In this document: one piece after another, positions 1 to 11,446 of the stretch
How positions within the stretch are numbered: position 1 is the stretch's first letter
Layout of the letters: the number at the start of each line of letters is the position of its first letter
Assembly (NCBI RefSeq): GCF_910592395.1
Contig: NC_088325.1
Coordinates: 62,001-126,000 of the forward strand
DNA length: 64,000 bases
Source: Lineus longissimus
Lineage: Eukaryota; Nemertea; Pilidiophora; Heteronemertea; Lineidae
Direction of reading: 5' to 3'
Notes under the pieces: generated by a model
Database searches by the model: none
Seen by the model: the letters and a program-made list of their open reading frames with translations, nothing else
Told to the model about the DNA's origin: nothing
Made by a program: the position numbers and the translations under genes

Positions 1-18
1 GTCCTCCCTCAGAGAGAG

Positions 19-530
19 AGCATACAGTCAACTTAACAGGCATGTGGTTTCAGGGGGCATGATGAGCAAGAGCATACAGTCAACTTAACAGGCATGTGGT
101 TTCAGGGGGCATGATGAGCAAGAGCATACACTCAACTTAACAGGCATGTGGTTTCAGGGGGCATGATGAGCAAGAGCATACAGTCAACTTAACAGGCATG
201 TGGTTTCAGGGGGCATGAGGAGCAAGAGCATACAGTCAACTTAACAGGCATGTGGTTTCAGGGGGCATGAGGAGCAAGAGCATACAGTCAACTTAACAGG
301 CATGTGGTTTCAGGGGGCATGAGGAGCAAGAGCATACAGTCAACTTAACAGGCATGTGGTTTCAGGGGGCATGATGAGCAAGAGCATACAGTCAACTTAA
401 CAGGCATGTGGTTTCAGGGGGCATGAGGAGCAAGAGCATACAGTCAACTTAACAGGCATGTGGTTTCAGGGGGTATGAGGAGCAAGCGTGTGGTTTCAGG
501 GGGCATGAGGAGCAAGCCACCAAGGCCATT
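19..530. repeat. 52-bp minisatellite, about 9 copies
   Basis: Units begin AGCATACAGTCAACTTAACA and recur every 52 bp (19, 71, 123, 175 and so on to 435). The last copy is truncated to its second half. Copies differ by single bases (GATGAG versus GAGGAG). No coding signal is seen. The array may continue to the left of the window. Confidence 0.95.
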
Positions 531-600
531 TTGGTGGCAACATAGCCTGCTCACTGATCTCTTAGAAAGGATTTTAAGACTTCAAAGAGTTTATGTTACC

Positions 601-996
601 TGCCACATGATATGTTAAGAGTACCGATACTCGGCATGACTTGAGTGAGATATCATTGGTTTACAGTCCACTAGACTAAGTAACATATGGTTGATATGCC
701 ACATGATATGTTAAGAGTACTGATACTCGGCGTAACTTGAGTGAGATATTATTGGTTCACAGTCCACTAGACTAAGTAACATATGGTCGATATGCCACAT
801 GATATGTTAAGAGTACTGATACTCGGCATGACTTGAGTGAGATATCATTGGTTTACAGTCCACTAGACTAAGTAACATATGGTCGATATGCCACATGATA
901 TGTTAAGAGTACCGATACTCGGCATGAATTGAGTGAGATATCATTGGTTTACAGTCCACTAGACTAAGTAACATATGGTTGATATGCCACATGCCA
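601..996. repeat. 96-bp tandem repeat, about 4 copies
   Basis: Units starting TGCCACATGATATGTTAAGA recur at 601, 697, 793, 889 and a stub at 985, exactly 96 bp apart with a few substitutions. No gene is visible here. Confidence 0.95.
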
Positions 997-2123
997 ATTG
1001 ACCATGTGTAGCTAACACATCTGAGAGATATTTCAACACACCAGAAACAAATGCATGTCTGGTGGCGGTGCGCCCGGTGCTACGATAGCTTCAGGCTGTG
1101 ATTATTGTATTCTTTGTTCTCATGTGAGTTGTAGTTGTCTTTGTAAATTGACAATAATAGCTATAGACCGATATGGTTCAAATGTGTTCAGTGCTGCCAA
1201 GCCGAGTAGTCTCATGGCCCTATTGTAGCTGAATGTTTCAACATTGAACAGTATGTGCTTCCGGCTGTATATACATGTCATCAAGTATGGATTAAAACAT
1301 TGAATCTACGTTTGAAGTGATTAGGTAATTTATAAAAAACGCAGCCTTTCATATGTGACTTTGAATAATCATTGTTATCAATAAATTGTATGAATCCAGG
1401 TAACAGTAGCAATCCAAAGTAACTGTGTCTGAACAACTAAAGGGTTATGCTGTAGAAGTGATCTGATACACAATGCCTAATGCTGCTCCCATGAATACCT
1501 AATGCTGCTCCCATGAATGCCTAATGCTGCTCCCATGAATGCCTAATGCTGCTCCCATGAATATATTCTGAGTACAATGTATTTGTATATCTGTCCATTC
1601 AAGAGCTTTGTTGAAATTCATACGGTATTCAGTGCTAATTTTTACAATCTGAAAGTTTCAAAATTTTAAATCTTAAAAAATTGTTGTGGGCGAATAATAT
1701 ATGTGACCCTTCACAGCAAAAGGAGGCGCTTGTCGCACAGAAGATGAGCCTAAATGACACCAGGAGATAATGGAAGAAATTGATGTGCTCATAAGGCAGA
1801 CAATAGTGAAATGAACAAACAGTCGGTCTCAACCTGCCAAGCTCAGAGCGACACGCCCCTGGTTTCCATGTGACAGGTCTCACATTACAAATGAGATGTT
1901 AAGATGTGGTTACACCTGGGTTGATAATGTTGTAGTGTAGCATCGATGACAGGTCTTTCATCTTGCCCAAATAGTAAGCAAAATGAAAATAGTAAAACTA
2001 TGACCCACTCTTTGCTGTTTGTAAATCAAGTTGTTTATATATTTGATATTCTTCACTGAAAGTGAATAAAATAAAGTGTTGCAGACATAGTCTTTCATCA
2101 GTTCATCAATTAACAAAGTGTCT
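997..2123. other. Intergenic DNA with a 22-bp x4 repeat
   Basis: No gene is supported. At 1476-1562 the unit CCTAATGCTGCTCCCATGAA plus two bases repeats four times with a 22-bp period. The remainder is AT-rich unique sequence; the short open frames lack codon structure or recognisable motifs. Confidence 0.7.
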
Positions 2124-2680
2124 CATCGTTAGGGATCATCATGGAATATATTGAAGCTGACTCGGCATTCCTCACGTGATATAGAGGCGAGTCACCATCG
2201 TTAGGGATCATCATGGAATATATTGAAGCTGACTCGGCATTCCTCACGTGATATAGAGGCGAGTCACCATCGTTAGGGATCATCATGGAATATATTGAAG
2301 CTGACTCGGCATTCCTCACGTGATATAGAGGCGAGTCACAGGTTCATTCCTGATAAGACTCATTCCTCACGTGATATAGAGGCGAGTCACAGGTTCATTC
2401 CTGATAAGACTCATTCCTCACTTGATATAGAGGCGAGTCACCATCGTTAGGGATCATCATGGAATATATTGAAGCTGCAAGATTTCTGATAAGACTCGGC
2501 ATTCCTCACGTGATATAGAGGCGAGTCACAGGTTCATTCCTGATCAGACTCAGCATTCCTCACGTGATATAGAGGCGAGTTACAGGTTCATTCCTGATAA
2601 GACTCATTCCTCACATGATATAGAGGTGAGTCACAGGTTCATTCCTGATAAGACTCGTTCCTCACGTGACATAGAGGCTA
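2124..2680. repeat. Composite minisatellite carrying TCACGTGA E-boxes
   Basis: Three 72-bp units start CATCGTTAGGGATCATCATG at 2124, 2196 and 2268. They pass into shorter units built from ATTCCTCACGTGATATAGAG plus CAGGTTCATTCCTGATAAGA. Nearly every unit carries the palindrome TCACGTGA (E-box core CACGTG); a few copies are mutated to CACTTG or CACATG. A short minus-strand open frame across it is a by-product of the 72-bp period being divisible by three. Confidence 0.9.
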
Positions 2681-3929
2681 TGACCAAGGTTGAAAGTAAT
2701 CCTGGTTCGCCTCTTCCCTCGTGTGGTTGCTGCTGGTTCCAGCACCTGTAGTCTTTTCCTTGGGAAGGTGGAGTCCTTGCCTACCTGAAATTAAAGGCGA
2801 CGTAGCTGGAGCTGATGCCGGGCCAACACGAATCTAAGTTTCTCAATAGAGGCTGCTACAGATACACATTGCAAAAGCGAACATAGACCTTACCATTTCT
2901 GATACATCGCAAAACTGCCCCCTATACAAGAACGGTGTTACTACTTTATTGACAGTCCGGCATCATCCCTCGCTACTCCTCCTTTAAAAGAAGCAGAACC
3001 TAATTCTGTAATGTCAGATTCACGAAATGACAGCCCAGAACTAGATTCTGCTGATCACAAGACGCTGGTTTAATACTTACACTACACACTGCTAAATATC
3101 TGATCATTTCAAAACAGCTGTAATCGGTGAATCGAGACCAGTCACTCGTGATTTGATTCGTTCATTGTCTGTGCCTCTGATAAAACTGGAATGTTTAGCT
3201 TTGTACAGATCAAGAGATGTGGAAATGGTGTTTTACTTGTGCGATTGAACCCATCCGATTCATCAGATATTTAGCAATGATTCCATGTCGTGACATCCTT
3301 CCTTCCTTCCTTCATCACCAGCCGCCATGCAACCAGCGCCACGTGACCCATTTCACCATAAAGTGTCTGTACAAATCCTTGGTGTCATAGTCTACACCAA
3401 TATTTTATACAAACCCTCTATGGTGAAACGTAGAAAAGTACATGTAATACTAGTGGAAGCTCCCAGATATGTGGATGAGGCAGAGACTATTTGCAAACTC
3501 ACAACACAATCAAAAATATTTTATCCATCAGTTTCTTTCGATCGCAATACTCGTACTTTTGAAGGTATATGTTTTCAGGAAGACATATCTTACTATGAGT
3601 GGCCATTTGCGACCTCGCCCGATCGTTCGTTTGAAATCGAATGCCACCTCATCAGACAGTTCCTCAATACACGCATGGTTTTAATACTAGCAAGGCGGGA
3701 AATTGTTTTGCATCTTTAAAACTCGAAAAATAGCTGCATGCTCTTATAATCATCAGAGGGTGTCATGTTCATCTCTTGATTATATATCTTATGAATTCAC
3801 TTTGCCCACAAATGTAGAAGGACAAATTCTAAGCGCTACTTTGAAACTGAAAATGGGACAAAAGACGTCATTCTGTCTAGATGTACGTGTTATGAAAAAC
3901 TGAGAAAAATATGTTCATTTCCAACAACG
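2681..3929. other. Unassigned region with one 130-codon open frame
   Basis: An open frame of 130 codons at 3327-3719 (+) begins in a good start context (GCCGCCATGC), 15 bp after a CCTT microsatellite at 3296-3312. The translation matches no family I recognise, has no signal peptide or membrane segment, and overlaps another open frame on the same strand. It could be a chance frame or one exon of an unknown gene. Nothing else is supported here. Confidence 0.3.
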
Positions 3930-4005
3930 GCTTCATGGCATAGTGGGCAAGACGGTAATGATCAAGAGGCGACGGTTCCGAGTTCGAACCCGCTCGACAA
4001 ATCTT
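3930..4005 (+). mobile_element. tRNA-derived SINE head
   Basis: An A-box-like TGGCATAGTGGGCAAGACGG (from 3936) is followed about 45 bp later by a B-box-like GAGTTCGAACCC, the internal RNA polymerase III promoter layout of a tRNA. It cannot fold as a proper tRNA because the acceptor arms do not pair, so a tRNA-derived SINE is more likely than a functional tRNA. Confidence 0.55.
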
Positions 4006-4029
4006 CTTTTTCTTTTCACGAGAGCGTCT

Positions 4030-5075
4030 CTGTGACCTGTCTCGTCAATGAACTCATTGTTTGTACAGTCAAGTGAGACCAGTCACTGGGTGTCTATCAT
4101 GTTTCAAGTGCAGTCGGTCGTTTGGTGGTCGGGTGTTTGTGTTTTCTAACTTGGCCGTTAGGACTTTTATGCATGCATGTCAGCTTTAAGAATCACCCTG
4201 TATACTTATGACTTGGCTTGTGTACCGTTATATGCCAATGTGTCTACCACTGGTTTCTGCAAGCAGCCTCCTAAGGCATGGCTCCTCATTTGAGATCTTC
4301 CACTCAAAAACACAATCACATCATGCACATGATAATACAACAGTGGGCAAGGCTGCGCTAAATATTCCCCCACCCACCCTGAACTTGGGAGGTACATGTA
4401 TGATTTTCAAAATGAAATATTTCACTCAGCCTTGAAAAACAGATATGCGGGTCCAGAGGCGGAAAAGGTCTCTTTGAATGAATCGAACTCTTCTTTGGTT
4501 CGAGCAGATTGTCAATCGTGGCCTAAAGGTGTCACTTAAAATCCGTGGTCACCGATCACTCTCACACGACTGATGACTCTGCTACAGGGGGCGAACAAAA
4601 TCTTCCCGAATTAAAGTTCTGTTTTCAAATGTGCAACCAACTGTCGTGTATTCTGACTTGATGGCGTATAAGCTGTACGTGCATCAATTCCAAAAACAGT
4701 CCCCGAGTAATACATGCTCTGAATCCGCCCCTGGTGTGCTGGGATGTGCAGAGAAATCGGCCTACCCCCCCCCCCCCCCCCCCCTTCGGGAATCTCGGTA
4801 CTGCGGTCAAACTGTTATGATTGCGCACGTTTATATGAAAAGGGAAGGCATTTTCATCCCCATAGTCAATATCATTTTATACAATTCAAAGTACAAAGTA
4901 ACATACATAATTTGATAAGAACAATAATGATAGGATAAAAACAAAAATAAAAATAAACTTTTCGGGATCATCCCAGTCTCCCAGAAAAGTTCCTGGGGAT
5001 TCAAAGAGCAACTACAAAGTACTCATTGAACTCGACCAGTCATGCTAGTCATCTCTTTAGCAGGAGAACTTAACA
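4030..5075. other. Intergenic, poly-C tract, no gene seen
   Basis: A run of about 19 C residues lies near 4766-4784. Short open frames across the homopolymer have no recognisable content. Confidence 0.6.
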
Positions 5076-5079
5076 GTGA

Positions 5080-5142
5080 CTTGGGTCGGGAGTCGAACCA
5101 TCGACCTCTCGATCACGAGGGAGACGCTCCACGGCGCCCAAT
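5080..5142 (-). mobile_element. tRNA-derived SINE head (minus strand)
   Basis: On the minus strand the A-box-like TGGGCGCCGTGGAGCG (plus 5125-5140) precedes the B-box-like TGGTTCGACTC (plus 5091-5101). The sequence is tRNA-like but lacks matched acceptor arms. Confidence 0.55.
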
Positions 5143-5403
5143 GTCAAATATCAAGAATGCAATACATTTATATCTACAATACAATACAATATAATGAAAT
5201 GTTCCAGGGACCATGTGCTCACCTGTGTCAAAGGGGAGGCTATGGAGTCAGTGATTCTGACATTGGTAAAGCTGTATATATCATTTTATGGTCAGACCAG
5301 CAATTGTCAATGATCCCTGTATGGTGCACATGATGTGCATTTGTAAATACAAGGTCTAATTTGGTGTGGTAATCAGTTGTTTCTTCAGTGACTGTTTGCT
5401 TCC

Positions 5404-5905
5404 CTTTGGCCCCCTATTGGCCAAACCGTAAATCGTATGACGCCACGATTTAGTCTCTGAGTAAAGGTCACCCAAGGGTATATATGTACCAAGTTTGAGT
5501 TCAATAGCCTCAGCGGTTACAAAACGTGCCACCATTGACTAACAGCGGTGCCGTCGGCGAACTTTGACCTATCTTACCTTGAAAATTAGGTCAAATCAAA
5601 AACCCGGAGGATATGTGATGTCCCATTAGTAGAAGTACCTACCATATTTTTTTCAAATTTTTCGGCCCAGAAATAAGGGAGAAAACGCATTTCTTCATTT
5701 TTTACCTTTGGCCCCCTGGTGGCCAAACCGTGAAACATATGAGACCGCGTTTTGGTCTCTGAGTAGTGGTCACCAAGGGGTACATGTGTACTAAGTTTCA
5801 GTTCAGTGGCTTTAGCGGTAACAAAACGTGCCACCCATGTCTAACGACGACGGACGACGACGGACGCTGCGTGATGGTAAAGGCTCACAGGTGAGCCAAA
5901 AAGGT
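5404..5905. mobile_element. Dispersed repeat with internal duplication
   Basis: Two related blocks (about 5404-5535 and 5702-5835) share GGCCCCCT, TGGCCAAACCGT, TTGGTCTCTGAGTA-like and ACAAAACGTGCCACC segments. The second ends in a GACGACGGACG-rich stretch and CTCACAGGTGAGCC. This style of GACGGACG / ACAGGTGAGC tail is familiar from dispersed repeats of mollusc-like genomes. No transposase is visible, so the element is non-autonomous or a fragment. Confidence 0.5.
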
Positions 5906-6550
5906 GAGTGCAATATACCACCATCCTGACTCCTATGGCTTCATACCACTTTTCACCTCCAACAGCATCAAGGCCATGAAGAAGTGTAAGCCATGTCAAT
6001 ACCCTCGGGGTCATCACAACGCGGAGTGCAGGTATAAATAATGCCTTCCCTTTGATAAGCCTACGTGAAGGGGATGGATGTAGGCCCGGTCACACCAAGG
6101 TTCCCAGCGCCACATTTGGCACAAAGAGCAAATTATGATCATTTTCTAACTCAAAATCAGCAATCTGTTTAAACTTAATCATGTTATAGGACTCTGATAT
6201 TGATACAAATTGTTCAAGTACGGCGGGAAAAAAGATGGAACTGCCATGTTTTCCCGTCCATAATTCTGGAGCCAAACAATAGAATAACATGTTAAGGACA
6301 CTCTCGATCCGCACATGCGAGGAGCCTGGTGTGAGAGAGGGTCGATTTAAAAATACACAAGGGACATTCCACGGTCTGAAATACAAAAGACGGACGTGCG
6401 ATTTCAATGACGAGAACTGATGAAATGTCCCGAAAAGAAGAATGAAACTACTTACTTATTCTTGCCTTGACTCTTGTCCATGCCACGAGGTTCGTAAAAG
6501 TCCTCCTTTTAAATTCGTTATTCATCCCACAGGTTTGAATTCAGTGGAAA

Positions 6551-7130
6551 ACGACATCTCCATTTCACAAGATTATCAGAATGTCTCCAGTCCACAAGAG
6601 TTAGAAACAAACGGTTCTCCACTGAAAATAATGTTCGCCAATGTTTCACAGGTGTTGAAAATAAGTTCTCCTTTGAAAGATGAACAGTTCGTCACGACAT
6701 CTCCATTTCACAAGATTATCAGAATGTCTCCAGTCCACAAGAGTTAGAAACAAACGGTTCTCCACTGAAAATAATGTTCGCCAATGTTTCACAGTGTTGA
6801 AAATAAGTTCTCCTTTGAAGGATGAACAGTTCGTCACGACATCTCCATTTCACAAGATTATCAGAATGTCTCCAGTCCACAAGAGTTAGAAACAAACGGT
6901 TCTCCACTGAAAATAAGTTCTCCTTTGAAAGATGAATAGCTCGTCACGACGTCTCCATTTCACAAGATTATCAGAATGTCTCCAGTCCACAAGAGTTAGA
7001 AACAAACGGTTCTCCACTGAAAATAAGTTCTCCTTTGAAAGATGAATAGCTCGTCACGACGTCTCCATTTCACAAGATTATCAGAATGTCTCCAGTCCAC
7101 AAGAGTTACAAACAAAAGGGTCGCCCTTGA
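6551..7130. repeat. Tandem repeat with 142/143- and 110-bp unit classes
   Basis: The landmark ACGACATCTCCATTTCACAA recurs at 6551, 6694, 6836, 6946 and 7056. The first two periods are 143 and 142 bp, and the later ones are 110 bp because about 33 bp (AATGTTCGCCAATGTTTCAC region) is missing. The overlapping open frames on both strands are repeat shadows. Confidence 0.9.
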
Positions 7131-9159
7131 AAGACAAAAATGGGTAGGCCGTTCATCATGATACTGGTGGCTGAGGACAAGAGAAATACACAATGTACCG
7201 TACAGTTATCATCCATGTAAATTGGCTGAAACTTGGGGTATTCATAGTAGTAGTCTCTGTATCTGTCTTCACAACCGAATTCGTTGAAATCAACATTCAG
7301 TGAATATTTACCCAATTAGGTATTTTCAAATTCGACGTCAGTTTTTAAATTTATGAACGAACGGGGCCCGGAAAGCCTCACTTCCTGCGTGCTGATCTCA
7401 ATCAATATCTCTGTCCTGTCTCTTGGTCGAGGCCGCTGACTGCTTTGCCGATGACATCTACTCTGAAATAAATTGGAAAAGTGTGTTTGTAACCGTTAGC
7501 CATTCTCTTTGTAATACATATATACAACTTGAATGTACTCTAGGGTCACCCGGGCCGTTCCCATACCGTTTCTCAATATCGTTTCAGATATTCCGTTTGA
7601 TGCTACGACAGCATGTACAGCTTGGGTTGCCGACAGCTGGGCGACACGACCGAAGTTGACCGATGGTCCAGATACGAGCGGGCTCCGATAGAGCTTTCTG
7701 AGAATATGGTCTAGAGACGCCCTTGGATCGGTTTAACTCGAATATATTCAGTCAGAATTACCTTGTACTCTTCAGTGTCCTACTCACCTCCCTACACTGC
7801 ACACGGCAAATCTCACAAGTGAAATATGGAAATAACACAACAAACCATGACTTTCGCCCGGACGAACACATTACACACATCAGAACTGCCTGCACTGCTG
7901 TGCCTCGAAGTCCGTGCCTTGAAACTACACAGACAACCTAAACGACAAACTTCTACACCGGCCAATCCCGATCACAAATGATCACTTTCACGGTGCCATT
8001 ATCTAAGTCTGTTATTACGTAACTTTGTGTCCGCATTGAACTATGTCTGCGCTGATCGATAATTTTTTCGCACTGCGGTGGTCTATACTCATTGTAAACG
8101 TCGAGACAGAGACTGGACTAACTTTGTAGCAGTCAATGGTCACAAATAAGTTTTCTCGTCACCACGGCTGTCACTAGGCCTTTCACATGTCATTATAACG
8201 TTTAACTTTATTCGAAATAATTCTGCAGAATGATTATGAGAAATAATGTACAGTTGTTCTGTAAATGTTTTACATCACTTCTTGTGGTGGTTTACACAAG
8301 TATAGCTGCGTCATTGGCTAAAGAAACATCTCTCACGTTGTTAAAAACGAAATAAAACACCTGCCCCGAGGCTCTGTTGACAGATCGAAGAACGCGTGGA
8401 CGGCGCTAAACAACTCGAAACAGGAGACGGCTGTTACGATTGAGTACGAATGCTGAGTTTATTTTATCATTGGTGTTATGTTCCTGAGTACGTTGGCACG
8501 GTATCTAACTGTCTCGGCAAACGATCATTCATAATTCACGGCAATCCAACCAAATCTTGGTCACACAGGACACCATTCGGAACACCAGATGTAACACACA
8601 TGTACGAATGTATGGTTTGTTATTGGATTCAGTCAACCCTCAATATTCCTGTTCCAAGGAAATCCGCCCGAATGCTGATCAACCAGGATTCGAGGATTTA
8701 GAACAGACAGAGCGTCCTCATCAGCGTCCAGCAAATATTCACAGTATTGGTGTTGATGTAAGCTGAGGTGTCGTGAGAGATACTAGGGGCTACTCGGACT
8801 GCTCGAATCAGCCGTACTGAGCGCGAAAGACACAAGAAGCTACACAGCTCCTGGCCCCGACATGCGGCCGTACCGAATGATATGCGGACCGCCTGAATGA
8901 AGTCCCTACGTCGGATCCGATGAGTAATGATACCGGCAAGAGCTACATGTACTAAAGTAAACATCGCCCTGGAAAATCGGTACCGCATTTGCCGAGGGTA
9001 ATCCTTCGTTCGAGGCAGGATTCCCAGGCAATGCTATCCTTTTCCCCGAGTTCGTGTCGCTAACGAACAGAAAACGAGTGAGTATCACAGTATATCTAAT
9101 TATTAGTAGAACTCGTTTACGTTCGTTCTCAGTGACTGTTTGATACAAACGAACCAGAG
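7131..9159. other. Upstream flank of the GPCR gene, no gene seen
   Basis: This is unique sequence with short open frames only. It should contain the promoter and 5' UTR of the receptor that starts at 9160, but I cannot point to a TATA box or defined start site. Confidence 0.5.
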
Positions 9160-10161
9160 ATGACGTCGACTACAACCTCAGATGACGTCACTTTGGCTCC
9201 ATTTCTCATTGACTGGTCCAAAATTGGCCTACTTGCCATACCAGAGAGTGTCACAGAGCTCCGTGATGTTATCACCAAGCTAGAACCGATTGCGATAACC
9301 TTAGGGACCCTGATGAATCTAATGACAATAATTGTACTCGTGAAAGGCAAGGTTGGCAAAGTGTCGACTCGAATACTCCTCGTTACTCTGAGCTTAGCAG
9401 ATCTAGCAGTTCTCCATACAGTTTATTTAATCGGAAATCTAGAGTCGCTCTTTTTGATTTCGGTAACAACCCGCTCGGATTTTGCTTGCAAATTCCTTAC
9501 ATTTTCCGGCCAATTCTTCCCATATTTCTCTCATTGGACTGTGCTGTTGCTTACGATTGAGCGTTGGATATGTGTTTCCTTTCCGCTGAAGGCAAGATAT
9601 CTATGCACCAAGAAATATACCTCACTATCTCTGCTTGCTGTGTCCCTTCCCCTGTTCGGCATAAGTTTACCAAAGTTAGTCGGTTATGGTTTGAACAGCG
9701 AGTTCCTTTTGTGTGGTCCGTTCGGTGTTAGAATGACCTATGATTTCATTTCTGTGCAGGCGTATATATTGGATCCAGTGGTTGGATTTTCCATTCCTTT
9801 CGTTGGCATACTTCTCTGTAACATCACCATACTCTACAATGTCCGACGAAATCAGAACATGCGCATAAAGTTACAGACTCCCGGGCAGAGTCTTGATGCT
9901 GATTCCAAACAGCTCAATGATATCACCCGAATGCTCGTGGTCGTCAGTTTAACCTTTCTCCTTCTTCTCTTCCCCAGCAACTTTTATTTTGTTTACAGCA
10001 AGTTGCTCCCGGGGACTTATATTCCTTGGACTTTTACGGCGTCAAGTTTTGTTTTTGGTTTTATGCTTGCAGCTAATTATTGCATCAACTTTCTTCTATA
10101 TTGTATCAGTGGGAGGCAGTTCCGAGAAGCGTTTCTGAAAATCATCCGATGCCAGGTATGA
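9160..10161 (+). CDS. Rhodopsin-class G protein-coupled receptor (peptide-receptor type)
   Basis: A 333-residue, intron-free reading frame with seven hydrophobic segments. Class A landmarks are LMNLM (TM1, about residues 51-55), LSLADLAV in TM2 with the sodium-site Asp81, Cys110 at the start of TM3 with partner Cys185 in the second extracellular loop, and ERW (134-136) in place of DRY. TM6 has LLLLFPSNF rather than CWxP, and TM7 has NYCINFLLYC, so NPxxY is NFLLY. ERW together with NFxLYC-SGRxFR is typical of protostome neuropeptide receptors of the FMRFamide-receptor/TRH-receptor-like groups; the ligand is unknown. It should sit in the plasma membrane and couple to a heterotrimeric G protein. 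The 42-residue extracellular N terminus has no signal peptide and no N-x-S/T site. The last codons read CAG GTA TGA, which is also a good splice donor, so the C-terminal tail may continue downstream. Confidence 0.88.
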   Translation: MTSTTTSDDVTLAPFLIDWSKIGLLAIPESVTELRDVITKLEPIAITLGTLMNLMTIIVLVKGKVGKVSTRILLVTLSLADLAVLHTVYLIGNLESLFLISVTTRSDFACKFLTFSGQFFPYFSHWTVLLLTIERWICVSFPLKARYLCTKKYTSLSLLAVSLPLFGISLPKLVGYGLNSEFLLCGPFGVRMTYDFISVQAYILDPVVGFSIPFVGILLCNITILYNVRRNQNMRIKLQTPGQSLDADSKQLNDITRMLVVVSLTFLLLLFPSNFYFVYSKLLPGTYIPWTFTASSFVFGFMLAANYCINFLLYCISGRQFREAFLKIIRCQV

Positions 10162-11167
10162 CCATTCAGAGCGGCATCGTCTAAACGTCCAAACATCATA
10201 TGAGCCTAAAGGCCCGGAAACGACCTCCTGGAGGTTTTCATGACAGCGACCTGCGATCCTGTTGGCAGCCTCCGTCGCAGGACCTAAAGCGCCTTGCGAA
10301 CAAGTGATCTTTGTCGCCGAGACCAGTGATTATAATACAGCTACTAGGTCCGACGAAAAGGTCTCTAATATGCGAGTAAAACCGGTAATGATCGCCGGCC
10401 GCTGTGATCATTAATTATTTTCGCGAGCACTTTCGATGACCACCGCAAGCGAGCGATTTCAGTCGCTTGCGATCATGATCGCAGATCGAAGGTCGCAGCG
10501 ACAAAAATCGCTCGTTTACGGCGCACTTTAGCGACAGGCTTCTGGAAATGTGCGATATCATTGAATGTCCATGGGACGAATCCACCATTCTCCGCACCAA
10601 GAAAACAATAATGGGTTGATTCATACAGAGTTTGATTGGTAAACAATGACAGGCCACATGAGACAGTCGGCAAGAAGGCAGTTCAGCCCCTGGTATCCTC
10701 TCACTTAGTAGATACAAGTAATTTTTCAACTGACTGATTTCTTTAGTCATTTGACCAATATTGATATCTTCAACTTGATTTATCAGGTTGGTGACTGGCT
10801 TGGCCTACTCTCGACCATCATGTTTGTTCACCTACTATTGGGGCTTGCGAGTAAATGGGTTGCACTAGTTCATGTAGGGGAGTCATCCTTCGTCATATAT
10901 CACCTTTTCCTGCAGGATGAAAGTCGGCAGTTAATCGATTGTTTTCTCGGCAGTTTCATTCCCTCCGGAGACCTTGGTCTTCTCCGACAAATACAGTCAG
11001 AGGGGAAACCAACTGCTAGAGTAAAATCGAGTGCAATCGAGTTCGGGAGGCGTTCGTTTGCTAAACATACCACTGACATAGCCCTCAGAATTGAATGGAA
11101 CCACGGACAGCCTGTGCCATAAACCGATTACAAATTGAAATTGAAATTTGTAGAATAAAGCTGACAG
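10162..11167. other. Region 3' of the GPCR reading frame (possible intron)
   Basis: GATCGC/CGATC-rich sequence lies at about 10240-10510, then an unrecognised open frame from about 10751 that begins with a non-ATG codon. If the donor at 10156 is used, this stretch is an intron of about 1.0 kb. Confidence 0.4.
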
Positions 11168-11446
11168 GTGGAATGGAATGGATCACTTCCGTCGTCACTT
11201 CCAGGCGCCTCTTCTCAAGACGATGAGAACTATGTTTCCATCAAATCAGGCGGTTCCTGTAGAAAGGTAAATCAAAACGTCGATACTTCTTCGCCGCAGA
11301 CTGATATTCATTTCATTCCCATAAAACAATATATTTTAGAGATTTTAACTATAAACAATTCTTGTTACAAATATAGAGTGAAATCAGTAAGTCTTGGTCC
11401 GCATTCAAGTGCTCTTTTTGCGCGGACATGTATACAATGTACTTGA
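11168..11446 (+). CDS. Possible C-terminal tail exon of the GPCR
   Basis: The acceptor CTGACAG at 11161-11167 opens a frame that joins the receptor in phase 0 after its CAG|GTATGA donor. It encodes VEWNGSLPSSLPGASSQDDE, then NYVSIKSGG and further residues to a stop at 11446. Ser- and acid-rich sequence is what a receptor tail phosphorylated by GRKs would look like. The polypyrimidine tract is weak, and a second donor-like AAAG|GTAAAT lies inside. The unspliced form ends in CQV-stop, so this exon is a hypothesis. Confidence 0.28.
   Translation: MEWNGSLPSSLPGASSQDDENYVSIKSGGSCRKVNQNVDTSSPQTDIHFIPIKQYILEILTINNSCYKYRVKSVSLGPHSSALFARTCIQCT

Noticed and set aside
1-530. CRISPR-like regular repeats
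   Set aside because: Units are contiguous tandem copies without unique spacers, in a eukaryotic context; this is a minisatellite. The same applies to the other arrays.
2110-2319. 69-codon minus-strand frame with perfect internal repeats
   Set aside because: Product of the 72-bp tandem repeat; no independent evidence of a peptide gene.
3327-3719. 130-codon open frame with a Kozak-like start
   Set aside because: Translation has no recognisable domain or compositional sign of a real protein and overlaps another open frame; kept only as an unassigned note.
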